Shown: in pieces, positions 31,111 to 40,742 of the stretch | Position numbering within the stretch: position 1 is the first letter of the stretch | Layout of the letters: the number at the start of each line of letters is the position of its first letter | Assembly: GCA_030407315.1 (NCBI GenBank) | Contig: JALQPE010001778.1 | Span: 1-64,000, forward strand | Direction of reading: 5' to 3' | Source: Asparagopsis taxiformis | Lineage: Eukaryota > Rhodophyta > Florideophyceae > Bonnemaisoniales > Bonnemaisoniaceae | Length of the DNA: 64,000 nt | Notes under the pieces: generated by a model | Databases searched by the model: none | What the model was told of the DNA's origin: nothing | Seen by the model: only the letters and a program-made list of their open reading frames with translations | Made by a program: the position numbers and the translations under genes

Positions 31111-33996
31111 TCAACTTCTTTCCCTTCTACCAGTATTGTCCGAGCTGTTGGAATGCGATCCTTTCGTGCTCTGCTTGTTGAAAGAAATTCTTCGCTTGCG
31201 CGTTTCGGACGATCGTCCCGATTTGCGCTTTCTATAGTCCATTCGTGGAGGAACACCCGCCCAGAACTTCATACCCGCATTTGTAGGCGGCAGGAAATAC
31301 TTGAAAAAGAGGAAGAACACAATTGACACGAATAGTGTTCGAGCTGGAACTATGAGCAGAATCACACCAACAACACAAAGCGCGTTCACAATTACCCAGC
31401 TTTGCCACTCTTCCGCTCCCCAAAGCACTAATGATTCCACCTTTCCCAACGCCCGATTTAAACGTGACAGCACGTTTTGTGCCGCCGCCAAGGTGTCATG
31501 TACTTGAGCCACAAGCGCAAGCACATTGGCTTGTCGCCGCTCCGCATCCTCTGTTTCTGCACGCCCCATCCCCAATCCTAACCAATTGTACTTAGTCTCG
31601 ACGATCCAAGCTGCCTGTAGAAATACAAGACATGCAGGTACGTGGTGAACCCAACCCTTCACTGCGACTGTGATGCACCCGAGGATGGCAAGAATCGTCG
31701 CCGGTGGATTTCTCCACTGGAACAAATGCATTAACAACTGAATAACCCTTGCAAGTGGCGAGCACAACTCTGCAAATCTACCAATTTCATTGCCGAGTCT
31801 GGCTACATCAAATGGCTCATCGTCTTCAACGCGAGAGATCCGATCGTTCGTATCCATATTTTCTCGGATGGTAGCCAACGCTCTCTCGATCCAACTTCGG
31901 CTTCCCCAGTTATCATAGGCACGTACTGAATCGGTGTACCAGCTAATCAGCCTCGTGTTCTTCTCTGCATTGGAGAAGATCAGTAGACTGGTGGATACGT
32001 TCTTCTTCGTAACGCGACGAAGCGCACGATATCGAATAATATTTCCGTGAGCTGCAACTGCCAATAATGGTGGTGATGGTTGGTTGCGAAATGGTGAACG
32101 GACATAATTCAGAGTGCGAACTTCTGTCTTTTTCTGATTCTGTTTGTCCTGATTAGATGAGTCTTCGGCGTCTTTCGTAATGTCACCAGTGGAAGAACTG
32201 TCTACAAGAGAGGTCAATGCACGACCAGCGCTTCCGAATCCAAGCTCCACATGAAGCTTGTGTGCCGCTACCATTTCTCTTGTCAAATTGACCCAGTTAT
32301 CGCGCCGTTTGGTCTCTCTAAATTCGAGCATACTGAAGACAAGAGGTTTCCTACCAGATGTGAATTGCCGCATAAGTTTGCCCACTTGTTGCGATAAAGT
32401 TGGGTCGTGTTTCTGATCAACGTCTTCAAGACGCTTGGTGTCTTCGTTAGTGTTCTGACCTTTTCGTGGCTGTTTCGTGGAACTTGAGACACCGTCAATG
32501 GCAGCTTTAACTTCCGACTCAAGATAAACGTTCATGACGTCGCGCATCATGATTGGGATACAGCCAGTGGTTAACTCTGCCACTGCCCCTAGTCGAGCCA
32601 CATAATGGTTTCTGCCTACAGCAGCGAAAAAGATGAGATATCTTTGGCTAAGGTATAGCTTGCCTAACGTGGGAAAAACGTCGCTATGATCTAGGGCGCC
32701 TTGAGACTTGATGAGAATCTCGCCGGGGTCAATTCCAAGCTGTTGTTTTACGTTACTCCAGTCGTCATCTTTGCAGTTGTACTTATCCTGGATAGCCAAG
32801 AAGAACGAACGCCAGATATCAAATTTGAGGGCCGCAGCTGGGGGATATAAATCCCGTTGAGGGGTGTCGAAGGAGCTTACGCTCACATCATCTGAGTGAC
32901 CTCTAGAGCTTTCAGAAACATCATTAGATTTTGAGGAAGAGGCGGTGGCAGCGTTGGAAGGAAGTTGGAAAGTACTGCGGCGTCGCAGTCCATCGCGTGC
33001 ATTTCGCAACTTGACGCGAGTAGAATCTTTTTTCTGACAGTCTGTGGAAGCTTCCTTCGTATCAGAATCTGATGCCCGTCTGGCTTGTTCGCGCACAAGT
33101 TCATCAAATACTATTCCTGCAACTGCAGCATCAGCAACAGGACCTATGAATGGGGCATAGCGCACAAATTCATCGCGTAGAACGTATCCAGCACCAGTGC
33201 GGTCCATCATATTGAATAGCCAGGACGTCGCGTTCTGCATTGCGAACGCATCCTGGTTTTTGAGTGTGGTCATGATAACATAATCAGCAAGATCGCGGGG
33301 ATTTGGTTCGAAGGAACGTGCTTCTGCTGGAAACGCAGTGTTTGACGGAGCAGCGGCTAGTGTTGCATTGTAGTCCTTCTTTAGCTGTTGCATAGAAGTC
33401 GCCAGTAGGTCTGCGCACGCCTGAACCATTGCATCACGCCAAGCGACGCCATGCATGATATATTTCTCCAAGCCGGAATCGTGACTGGAGTTGTCGAAGG
33501 ATGATTGAGTTTGTTGTTGCAGGGAAGTTGCAGAACTTTGAGTGAGAGGTGGAGTTGGGGGTAAATCTTGGTTACTGTTGCTAGGGGAAGAGTCATTAGA
33601 AGATTGAGCATCGGGTGTAGATAGTGAAAGCGGGTCGGCAAAGTAGCGTCTATAAGCTGTTGGACCACGTAGAGCAGCGCGACCTGCGGCGAGACGACCA
33701 GAAACGTTGGAGAGGGAGCGGATTCGTCGAAAGAGGGCTAGTTCTACGTCTCCGTCTTCTCGGCCACCATCGTCATCCACTGAGCCATCTGGAGTGATAG
33801 GTTCGCGTGTGGTCGAAGCGGTCGGTACTGGGTCCATATGTGGCTTGCAACTGTTGGCACGGCAGCAAGAAGAGTGACTGGCTGTAACAGGGCAGACTGA
33901 CAGCGGAAGCGAGTAGAGGGAGGTAACGTTAAGGGCTGATAGTAAGCAAGCGTGGCTGTGTACTGCTGTTTTTAGCAGAATGAATAAACTTGACAT
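31111..33996 (-). CDS. DUF639-type membrane protein with GRAM-like domain
   Basis: 961 codons from the first ATG. A second plausible start is at 33837 (MDPVPTAST), because the first 53 residues look weakly conserved, although they could be a targeting peptide. The middle has a GRAM-like segment (EILIKSQGALDHSDVFPTLGKLYLSQRYLIFF) and the MLEFRETKRRDNWVNLTREM block typical of plant DUF639 proteins. Near the C-terminus are two hydrophobic regions, TILAILGCITVAVKGW with its extension and WVIVNALCVVGVILLIVPAR with its continuation, so it is a membrane protein. Ser/Thr-rich linkers suggest regulation by phosphorylation. The biochemical function of DUF639 is unknown; GRAM domains bind lipids or proteins, so a membrane-associated role is likely. 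It is divergent from GPAT9 across about 160-320 bp. Confidence 0.75.
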   Translation of the reverse strand: MSSLFILLKTAVHSHACLLSALNVTSLYSLPLSVCPVTASHSSCCRANSCKPHMDPVPTASTTREPITPDGSVDDDGGREDGDVELALFRRIRSLSNVSGRLAAGRAALRGPTAYRRYFADPLSLSTPDAQSSNDSSPSNSNQDLPPTPPLTQSSATSLQQQTQSSFDNSSHDSGLEKYIMHGVAWRDAMVQACADLLATSMQQLKKDYNATLAAAPSNTAFPAEARSFEPNPRDLADYVIMTTLKNQDAFAMQNATSWLFNMMDRTGAGYVLRDEFVRYAPFIGPVADAAVAGIVFDELVREQARRASDSDTKEASTDCQKKDSTRVKLRNARDGLRRRSTFQLPSNAATASSSKSNDVSESSRGHSDDVSVSSFDTPQRDLYPPAAALKFDIWRSFFLAIQDKYNCKDDDWSNVKQQLGIDPGEILIKSQGALDHSDVFPTLGKLYLSQRYLIFFAAVGRNHYVARLGAVAELTTGCIPIMMRDVMNVYLESEVKAAIDGVSSSTKQPRKGQNTNEDTKRLEDVDQKHDPTLSQQVGKLMRQFTSGRKPLVFSMLEFRETKRRDNWVNLTREMVAAHKLHVELGFGSAGRALTSLVDSSSTGDITKDAEDSSNQDKQNQKKTEVRTLNYVRSPFRNQPSPPLLAVAAHGNIIRYRALRRVTKKNVSTSLLIFSNAEKNTRLISWYTDSVRAYDNWGSRSWIERALATIRENMDTNDRISRVEDDEPFDVARLGNEIGRFAELCSPLARVIQLLMHLFQWRNPPATILAILGCITVAVKGWVHHVPACLVFLQAAWIVETKYNWLGLGMGRAETEDAERRQANVLALVAQVHDTLAAAQNVLSRLNRALGKVESLVLWGAEEWQSWVIVNALCVVGVILLIVPARTLFVSIVFFLFFKYFLPPTNAGMKFWAGVPPRMDYRKRKSGRSSETRKRRISFNKQSTKGSHSNSSDNTGRRERS

Positions 33997-34152
33997 TTCA
34001 CATCTTGAAATTGTCAGATCAGATCAGCACCGAATCTTAAATTTTGCAGCACTGCACTGCACTGCACAGCGTAGCGAAAACAGTTTCTTCCTTCCTGCGT
34101 CCACAACACAACAAAACTTTCAGACCGTCCTATCCAAATTCCCCTTTTCCTA

Positions 34153-35826
34153 ATGCTCAAGTTGCGAAACCTTTCTCTCCTACGCCGCCTCTACGTTTGG
34201 GGACTCGCATTTATAACGCGTGTCGCCTATGGACCTGAGCTTCGCACAGCTCCTCACACGCACACTCCGTTTCGAACCGATGAACAGCGAATTCGGCGCA
34301 TAAATTCAGAACTCGAGTTTGGTCCACGTGCATGGCAAAAAACCTTTCTCACTTCTTCCGCCCAAGCTTCTGCTTCCGGAACTTCTCCTGCAGCTTTTCA
34401 ACTTGAAGATATCGCAGCCTTTATTTCCGATGGCGTTGAAGCCATTGTTGGCGATACACTCACTACATGTTTCACTGCCGAGCCGCCCGAGCCTTGGAAT
34501 TTCCTCACAAGGAATATTCCGCCTGGTAAGTGGCAGATGTCCCCCTACAATACATTACTATGGGTTGTAGGCATCTGGGCAAGATATTGTGTGTTGCTGC
34601 CGTTGCGAGTCACCGCTATTGTGTTGGGTATCTTGTCTTTTTCTTTCATGTGGCCTATGGTGTCGGTGATACCGAAACTGCAAAACAAACGTGCTGCGCG
34701 AAAATTCTTGCTCCGTTACCTGTCTTCTGTCTTTGTAGCGTCCTGGTCAGGCTATGTCAAGTTCCATGGCCAGCGTCCGTGTCCACGTCCCAATCAAATC
34801 TATGTCGCCAACCACACATCGCTTATCGACTTATTCATACTCAGCAAGGACTATAATTTTTCGTGCATTGGACAACGACATTCAGGCCTAGCAGGCTTCC
34901 TACAATTGCTGTTAATGACAGCACAAGACCACGTATGGTTTGATCGCGAGGAAGGTCGCGACCGCCGTGCCGTCCAGCAGTTGCTTCGTGACCATGTAGC
35001 CGATGGCTCTAAGGAGCCAATGCTTGTGTTCCCGGAGGGAACATGTACCAACTCACAGTATTGTATTATGTTCAAGAAGGGAAGTTTCGAATTAGGTGCA
35101 ACTGTATACCCGATCGCCATGCGTTACCGCCATCGTTTTGGTGATCCATTCTGGAATTCACAAACTACGAGCTTTCCCCGTCATCTCTTCGACCTCACAA
35201 CAAGTTGGGCGGTGGTTTGCGACGTCTATTACATGGAACCTGAAACAATGAAGCAAGGAGAGAATGCTGTTCAGTTTGCAAATCGCGTCAAGAAGTTGAT
35301 CTGTGAACGGGCAGGCTTGACATCTGTCAACTGGGATGGATTCTTGAAACGGCACAGAATATCACCACGCTTTATGGAGTCGCGACAACGTGCTCTAGCT
35401 TCCATAGTTACTCGGCGTTTGAACGGGGAGTTACCAAGAGCAGTGAGCTCGTCTGTGCTGACAGCACCTGATGGAGGGCATCCGCAGACAGGTAATGTGC
35501 ACGATGGTGCGGGGGCCGGTGGAATGGATACGCTGGGAATTGAGAAACCTTTGATGCGTCAGACAGGTGGTGGGGAAGGAACAGAAGCTGGACGGAGTAG
35601 CGGTTTATATCGAGAAGTAGTTACGTTGCGCAAACGATTGGAGGGCCCCACCAAGGTGGATTGGGCACGCCGACCAATGGGTCGAGTGAGGCAATGGATA
35701 GTTACAGCATTTCAGGACGCTTTTAGATGGACACTAGGGATTGGGTTACTAGTTGTGGCAGCAGTGGTAACAAGCCGATTTATGCCACAATCATGGAAGG
35801 CTGCACTAACATCTGGGTGGACATAA
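34153..35826 (+). CDS. GPAT9: Glycerol-3-phosphate acyltransferase, GPAT9/GPAT3-4 type
   Basis: 557 residues. PlsC/LPLAT motifs are complete: NHTSLID (the H-x4-D catalytic motif), the DREEGRDR block, FPEGTCTNSQ (substrate binding) and a VYPIAMRY block. Two hydrophobic stretches precede the catalytic domain (YCVLLPLRVTAIVLGILSF and its continuation) and another lies near the C-terminus (TLGIGLLVVAAVVTS). This is the ER-bound family that attaches an acyl group to glycerol-3-phosphate (or to lysophosphatidic acid) at the first step of triacylglycerol and membrane lipid synthesis. The C-terminal 110 residues are low-complexity and longer than in plants. An LPEAT/LPCAT relative is less likely because of the NHTSLIDL and GTCTN wording. 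Confidence 0.85.
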   Translation: MLKLRNLSLLRRLYVWGLAFITRVAYGPELRTAPHTHTPFRTDEQRIRRINSELEFGPRAWQKTFLTSSAQASASGTSPAAFQLEDIAAFISDGVEAIVGDTLTTCFTAEPPEPWNFLTRNIPPGKWQMSPYNTLLWVVGIWARYCVLLPLRVTAIVLGILSFSFMWPMVSVIPKLQNKRAARKFLLRYLSSVFVASWSGYVKFHGQRPCPRPNQIYVANHTSLIDLFILSKDYNFSCIGQRHSGLAGFLQLLLMTAQDHVWFDREEGRDRRAVQQLLRDHVADGSKEPMLVFPEGTCTNSQYCIMFKKGSFELGATVYPIAMRYRHRFGDPFWNSQTTSFPRHLFDLTTSWAVVCDVYYMEPETMKQGENAVQFANRVKKLICERAGLTSVNWDGFLKRHRISPRFMESRQRALASIVTRRLNGELPRAVSSSVLTAPDGGHPQTGNVHDGAGAGGMDTLGIEKPLMRQTGGGEGTEAGRSSGLYREVVTLRKRLEGPTKVDWARRPMGRVRQWIVTAFQDAFRWTLGIGLLVVAAVVTSRFMPQSWKAALTSGWT

Positions 35827-35932
35827 TGAATTGAATTGAGGAGTGTGCGTGTAGGATGGTCAAGAATGCGTTTTAATGTGGTAGAATAGCGAATGGGATG
35901 GATGCAGTTACGAAGTATGTATATTGTCGTGA

Positions 35933-36355
35933 TTAAGACTGGGTTTGAAGCCAAGATCGCCATCCACCGTATTGTGTAATGTCTTGAGACTCGACGCCCA
36001 TTGCGGCAGCAGCAGAAGGATCTGCGGCCCAACCTTCGGCCACAAAACCGTGAACAGGTAATCCGTCGTGTAATATGACGGTTCCCAATGCCAGCGGAGG
36101 GGGAATAAGCTTGAGAAAGGGACCAATGGCTTGTTCAGGCAAATCCCAAATCTCAAGTTGAATACTTTGGCAACCGGGTGTACCGGGCGGATGGCGAACC
36201 ATCGCAGGCTTGGACGGAGCATTGGGCACGTGCAGAGCGTGCATGGTGTAATAAGGCGAGGATTGTGTTTGTTCTACAAAAGTAGCATTAAGAGAAACGA
36301 GTTGATGGTTGAGCGCACCATCGCGGAGGTGGAGACCACACACAGCCAGACGCAT
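35933..36355 (-). CDS. Standalone allophanate hydrolase C-terminal-type domain protein
   Basis: 140 residues matching only the C-terminal domain of allophanate hydrolase (AtzF/DUR1 type, a gamma-glutamylcyclotransferase-like fold): starts LAVCGLHLRDGALNHQL, then a PGLVR-like VRHPPG segment, QLEIWDLPEQAIGPFL, PPLALGTVILHDG, VHGFVAEGWA and ends DITQYGGWRSWL. In AtzF this domain follows the amidase and converts allophanate-derived N-carboxycarbamate. Here there is no amidase and no room for one: HemE starts 254 bp upstream in the opposite direction. Function could be a trans-acting partner of urea amidolyase or a related small-molecule reaction; that is inference. The frame is intact, so it is not an obvious fragment. 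Confidence 0.8.
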   Translation of the reverse strand: MRLAVCGLHLRDGALNHQLVSLNATFVEQTQSSPYYTMHALHVPNAPSKPAMVRHPPGTPGCQSIQLEIWDLPEQAIGPFLKLIPPPLALGTVILHDGLPVHGFVAEGWAADPSAAAAMGVESQDITQYGGWRSWLQTQS

Positions 36356-36609
36356 GTTCAGTGTCGAGAATGTGCAGGGGCGATGTGAACCGTTGCAGTT
36401 GACGCTTCAGATGACGAAGAGATACACCCTATGTATGATTATCGTTAAAATTTGATACATTTTTATAATATCTCCCAATTCCATTCATGAGCTCATCATT
36501 TCTCGCTGCCATAAATCATTCAACTTAATCTCCTTCGCATTCGTCCCCTTCGCCATCCATCCGTCCGCACAAACATCATCCTACCATCGCCCGATCCCTC
36601 ATCCTCACC

Positions 36610-37782
36610 ATGCATATAACGGCATTCACCACACCGGCCCCGCTCACTGCCACTCCCGCTTCCCTCAAGCGCTTTTCGAATCCGCTCCGTTCAAATGTGT
36701 CCCGTCGCACTGCCACCGTCTCTGCAACCGCCACACAGGCTGTCGGAACGGAGGCGCCGCTCCTCGTGCGCGCGGGTCGCGGCGAGAAAGTGGAACGCCC
36801 CCCAGTCTGGATGATGCGTCAAGCAGGTCGTTACATGAAGGTCTACCAACAGCTCGCCAAAAAGCACCCGAGCTTCCGCGAACGTTCGGAAAATCCAGAC
36901 TTGTCCATCGAAATTTCCCTCCAACCATGGTACGCTTTCAAGCCCGATGGCGTCATTTTGTTTTCAGATATTCTCACACCGTTGCCTGGAATGGGTGTGC
37001 CTTTTGATATTCCCGACCGCGGTCCAGTCATCGATCCGCCGCTCAGGACCCGTGAGCAGATCGACAAAGTCCACGATCTTGACTGTGAGGCTACTGCACC
37101 TTTCGTTCGCGAAACGCTCCAAGCTCTTCGCAAAGAGGTGGATGGAAAAGCCGCCATCCTGGGTTTCGTCGGCGCCCCATACACGCTGGCTACATATTGC
37201 ATCGAAGGTGGTTCCTCCAAGTCGTACATGACTATCAAGAAAATGGCTTTCCAAGAACCAGAGCTACTTCACACACTACTCACCAAATTTGCTGACAACA
37301 TCGCCGCCTATTGCATCTACCAGATCGAGGCCGGTGCCCAAGTTGTACAGATGTTCGACTCGTGGGCCGGCCAGCTCTCGCCGATAGATTACGACGTATT
37401 CGCGGCACCGTATCAGAAACGCGTTGTGGATAAGGTGAAGGAAGTTCATCCGGATGTTCCATTTATCATGTACATCTCACAAGGTGGAACGCTTTTGGAG
37501 CGCATGGCTGCAACTGGTATCGATATCGTTTCGGTGGACTGGACTGTCGACATGGCCGATGCGCGTGCCCGCCTCGGCCCAGATGTTATGGTTCAGGGCA
37601 ACATAGACCCGGCTGTTTTGCTCGGCTCCAAAGATTTTATCAAGGAGCGCACGCTTGACACTATCCGAAAGGCTGGCCGCACAGGTCATATTTGCAACCT
37701 CGGACATGGTGTCTATCCGGCTACACCTGAGGAAAATGTTGGTCACTTCTTTAAGACAGTACAAGACTTCCGTTGGGATTAA
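36610..37782 (+). CDS. hemE: Uroporphyrinogen decarboxylase, plastid
   Basis: 390 residues. The catalytic protein starts near residue 47 with [24 protein letters not shown], the UROD hallmark with the substrate-binding Arg residues. Further conserved parts are [12 protein letters not shown] (Asp that binds pyrrole NH groups), [23 protein letters not shown] and a C-terminal [13 protein letters not shown] segment. The enzyme removes four carboxyl groups from uroporphyrinogen III to give coproporphyrinogen III, a step shared by heme and chlorophyll synthesis. The first 45 residues are Ser/Thr/Ala/Arg-rich with few acids, fitting a plastid transit peptide. It is divergent from the allophanate-hydrolase-domain gene. 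Confidence 0.95.
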   Translation: MHITAFTTPAPLTATPASLKRFSNPLRSNVSRRTATVSATATQAVGTEAPLLVRAGRGEKVERPPVWMMRQAGRYMKVYQQLAKKHPSFRERSENPDLSIEISLQPWYAFKPDGVILFSDILTPLPGMGVPFDIPDRGPVIDPPLRTREQIDKVHDLDCEATAPFVRETLQALRKEVDGKAAILGFVGAPYTLATYCIEGGSSKSYMTIKKMAFQEPELLHTLLTKFADNIAAYCIYQIEAGAQVVQMFDSWAGQLSPIDYDVFAAPYQKRVVDKVKEVHPDVPFIMYISQGGTLLERMAATGIDIVSVDWTVDMADARARLGPDVMVQGNIDPAVLLGSKDFIKERTLDTIRKAGRTGHICNLGHGVYPATPEENVGHFFKTVQDFRWD

Positions 37783-37871
37783 TTGATCCACCTCTTTCGC
37801 GATAGACAAAACAACATGGTAGAAAGGATGTAAATATGCATGCCTATCATCTTGCTTTAGTCACATGATCT

Positions 37872-39296
37872 TTATAGGTTATGTTGCGTATTGTTTCCAC
37901 CCTTTGCATCAAAACTCTTGGTCGTTGAATTCGTCTTAATCTCTCGTCCATCCCAGTCCACAAGAATCGGATTGTCCGGCATAGTGAATTGCTCATCATT
38001 GCCATTGAAAAGTGGAAAATCAGCAGAAGGTTTCCCTTTGGAATAATGTAATCCTTTCTCTCGCCAGTTCGCCGCAAGCGTGCTGCCATCTGGCAGTTGT
38101 GCTGTGACTGTAAAATAACGCTTTTCGTCTACGAACTTGATCCACCATTGGCTCCACATGGTGGGAGCGAAGCCGTCCACCTCTTGCGACTTGTACCAAT
38201 CCGTCGTCATTAAACCGTCCACATATGGCTTCTCTCCCTTTGCCTTCTTCTCCTCGAACCATGCGCGGAATTCAACCCATTGATCTCTCTCCGGCGCGAA
38301 CCCCCATGTGCCAGGCAATAGATACTTGAACACAACGTGGCTCTTGTCAATATTCAGTTTTCCAGATGCGACACCTCGGATCTGTCGCGGTCGCAACGTT
38401 GAGCGCTGCAACGTGAATGCACCCACGTCATTGTCTTGTGAGTACGCCGCTCTTGCCAAACGTAGCCACTGGTAGAAACCCTGCGATACTTCTAGATCGT
38501 CCTCTAGAATTACTGCAGCCTCGGTAGTTTCCTCAGTTATGTTCCATGTGTAAATCCATTGCTGATAAAGGCCAGCATTTTCAATACGTTGATGGACAGT
38601 CTTCACGCCCTGTGTCCATTTTAGTCGTCGTGCAACAAGTAGTACATCACTATCGATAGGTATGCCATTCCGTTTGTCAATCCAGATGTCTATATCAACA
38701 CGGTCCTCGCCGTAATTGGCAGCTTGCAGCGAACTCAGAAGTCGTTCCAATGATTGTTCTCGATTCATTGTGAGAACAATCAAACGTGTGACTGGTTCAT
38801 CGTCTGGATCTATGCCTGGTGCGACTTCTCTTTCGGAAATCGACGGCGTGAGAAAGGCATTACTTTTGAAATTATCAGAATCACTTCTGTCTGAAGGTGG
38901 TTGATACGGCTCGCTGTCGTCGACGAGAATTGCGGAATAGTCCGATATTTTGAGGCGCGGATTGTTCAGCATATGCTTTCCGGATACAGTGCCCAGGGGG
39001 CGATAGGTGTGAGTATTGGTGGTAATAGCAACTGGAAAGATAGATCCAAGCAAAATGAGAATTGTCGCAGAGATGAGCAAGATAATTACGGATTTTGACA
39101 GACAGACACTTCCTTTGAAGGTGGAGAGATTGAATCTTCTTTTGGAGGCCGGAGTTCTTAGAAAGCGGAACATGTTGTCGGAGATGTTGGTAAGGCGAAA
39201 GCGGAGCATTGTACAAGGCGGACGGAAGTGTAGAAGTGTGGGAAATTTGTGCAAGTCAAAGGAGTTTGGTGGATATGGTAATCTATTTAAAAGCAC
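37872..39296 (-). CDS. Type II membrane glycosyltransferase, GT-A fold
   Basis: 474 codons from the first ATG; starts at later Met codons (39209 or 39170) are possible. A single hydrophobic segment at about residues 68-91 (SVIILLISATILILLGSIF and flank) after a basic N-terminus makes it a type II Golgi/ER protein. The luminal part begins VTRLIVLTMNREQSLERLL, typical of the GT-A nucleotide-sugar fold, and has VILEDDLEVS (DxD-like metal site) and a LLPGTWGFAPERDQW block. The arrangement recalls GT13-type (GnT-I-like) or related protist glycosyltransferases; donor and acceptor are unknown. Red algae make complex sulfated galactans and glycoproteins, so a wall or N-glycan role is possible but not shown. 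Confidence 0.72.
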   Translation of the reverse strand: MLLNRLPYPPNSFDLHKFPTLLHFRPPCTMLRFRLTNISDNMFRFLRTPASKRRFNLSTFKGSVCLSKSVIILLISATILILLGSIFPVAITTNTHTYRPLGTVSGKHMLNNPRLKISDYSAILVDDSEPYQPPSDRSDSDNFKSNAFLTPSISEREVAPGIDPDDEPVTRLIVLTMNREQSLERLLSSLQAANYGEDRVDIDIWIDKRNGIPIDSDVLLVARRLKWTQGVKTVHQRIENAGLYQQWIYTWNITEETTEAAVILEDDLEVSQGFYQWLRLARAAYSQDNDVGAFTLQRSTLRPRQIRGVASGKLNIDKSHVVFKYLLPGTWGFAPERDQWVEFRAWFEEKKAKGEKPYVDGLMTTDWYKSQEVDGFAPTMWSQWWIKFVDEKRYFTVTAQLPDGSTLAANWREKGLHYSKGKPSADFPLFNGNDEQFTMPDNPILVDWDGREIKTNSTTKSFDAKGGNNTQHNL

Positions 39297-39472
39297 ATTG
39301 AAGGTCGCTCAATAAAGATAAGTGCAACGTCGTATAATGGAGAAGGTTGGACAGGAAAGCGTCAGAGAGAAGGGCTGCGGACAGTATGCGACACCGCACA
39401 AATGTGTTGAGGTAGACTTACAGTATTTATACAAGGATTTTTGCCTATAATGAAATACAGTGAATTAGATGT

Positions 39473-40375
39473 CTATACCAGCAACCATCTACGCCTACCT
39501 ATCCATTCCAAGAAGAGCATCGCAAAAGTTAAAACAAGCAGCAATACAGCCAAGCCATACTTCATCAACGGAGCTTGCTCTTTCATCTTCCTCAATTCCC
39601 GGTTCCCTCTATCCACGTAATTTGTCGCCTCTACAGCCAAATCGTATAAAACCTCAATCTCCCTCGCTTGTTCCAAAACCTTGGCAGCAAACACTTGATT
39701 TAAATTGGCAATTTCAAACACAGTCTTTTCTGCCTCTCGCACCCTCTCACGCGTCTCGACCAGCTCGTTTAGCAACGTAGCATTCTCCCTAGCAAACTGC
39801 TGTTCCATCGACGCGAAATCCGCATCCTCGTCAGCGCGCACCCCATCTGCTAGATCCCGTGTACGCTTTTCGGCTGCCATCTCACGCGCGACCACCGGGT
39901 CATACTCAATTTTGGGTCGAGACTTCTGCGCAATCGCCTGTTTAATTCGAACGCCGCGTAAGGTCTCAGATAGTCGACAGACCTGTTGTAAATCCTCGTT
40001 GAGAATGACAACGACGCCCAACTTGTGTGCAGGAAAAGAAGCGCCCTTCTGACGTTTAACCTCTTCGACAGCTTCTTGTTTCAGCACGTCGATTTGAGAC
40101 ATGGCGCTGCGAAGAAATTGCGCAATTGCAGCATCCACTTGGTCGCGCTCAGCGTCAGTCATTCCACGCAGAGAGTAGTCGTTGTATCTTCTTTGGCAAT
40201 TTTTTGCAAACTCTCGCATTTGGGATATGCTGTCCGTCAGCTTGATGGCCAACACAGTGAAATCATGGCGTGGTGTCTTTTCAGGCGGCTTGACAAGTTG
40301 AGAGTCATTTGGAACGGTGTGCTGTGCCGAGATTACTGCCAAAAACTCTTCGGTTCTGTCGATAGGATTTATCAT
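39473..40375 (-). CDS. STX18: Syntaxin-18/Ufe1-type Qa-SNARE
   Basis: About 300 residues from the ATG at 40375 (MINPIDRTEEF); six codons farther upstream are also open. The N-terminus with DRTEEF, followed by a helical domain with REFAKNCQRRYNDYS, matches the syntaxin-18 family. The SNARE helix (about residues 210-265; ENATLLNELVETRERVREAE onwards, with heptads to LYDLAVEATNYVDRGNREL) precedes a C-terminal membrane anchor (YGLAVLLLVLTFAMLFLEWI). Syntaxin-18/Ufe1 is the ER t-SNARE for retrograde Golgi-to-ER transport. The central glutamine expected at the zero layer was not pinned down exactly. Confidence 0.75.
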   Translation of the reverse strand: MINPIDRTEEFLAVISAQHTVPNDSQLVKPPEKTPRHDFTVLAIKLTDSISQMREFAKNCQRRYNDYSLRGMTDAERDQVDAAIAQFLRSAMSQIDVLKQEAVEEVKRQKGASFPAHKLGVVVILNEDLQQVCRLSETLRGVRIKQAIAQKSRPKIEYDPVVAREMAAEKRTRDLADGVRADEDADFASMEQQFARENATLLNELVETRERVREAEKTVFEIANLNQVFAAKVLEQAREIEVLYDLAVEATNYVDRGNRELRKMKEQAPLMKYGLAVLLLVLTFAMLFLEWIGRRRWLLV

Positions 40376-40742
40376 CGTAGCGACAGCGCACAAGTGGCAT
40401 CTACTGCGTCCTTACCGGCAGGGGAGCAGAGAACAATCACGGTAGAGCATGAAATTATTATTTTCAGTGCTGTACGACGTGTTGATCATCGCTACCTATC
40501 TGCATTCAGCGATGTTTGTCTGCCCTTGATTGGGAGATACTCTTTCAATCATTTCGTATTGAACCAACTCGAGAACGGGTACAACCTATCCCGCCGCCTC
40601 TCATCCATGACGCAATTCTACTGATCCCTCGCTGTGCTCACATGCCAAACTGTATCTTGTGTTGCACCAAACTCCCCGCACGTATAACTATACAATCATT
40701 TTAATCACATATTCTGTTAGTAGATCCAGACCAGTCTATAGT

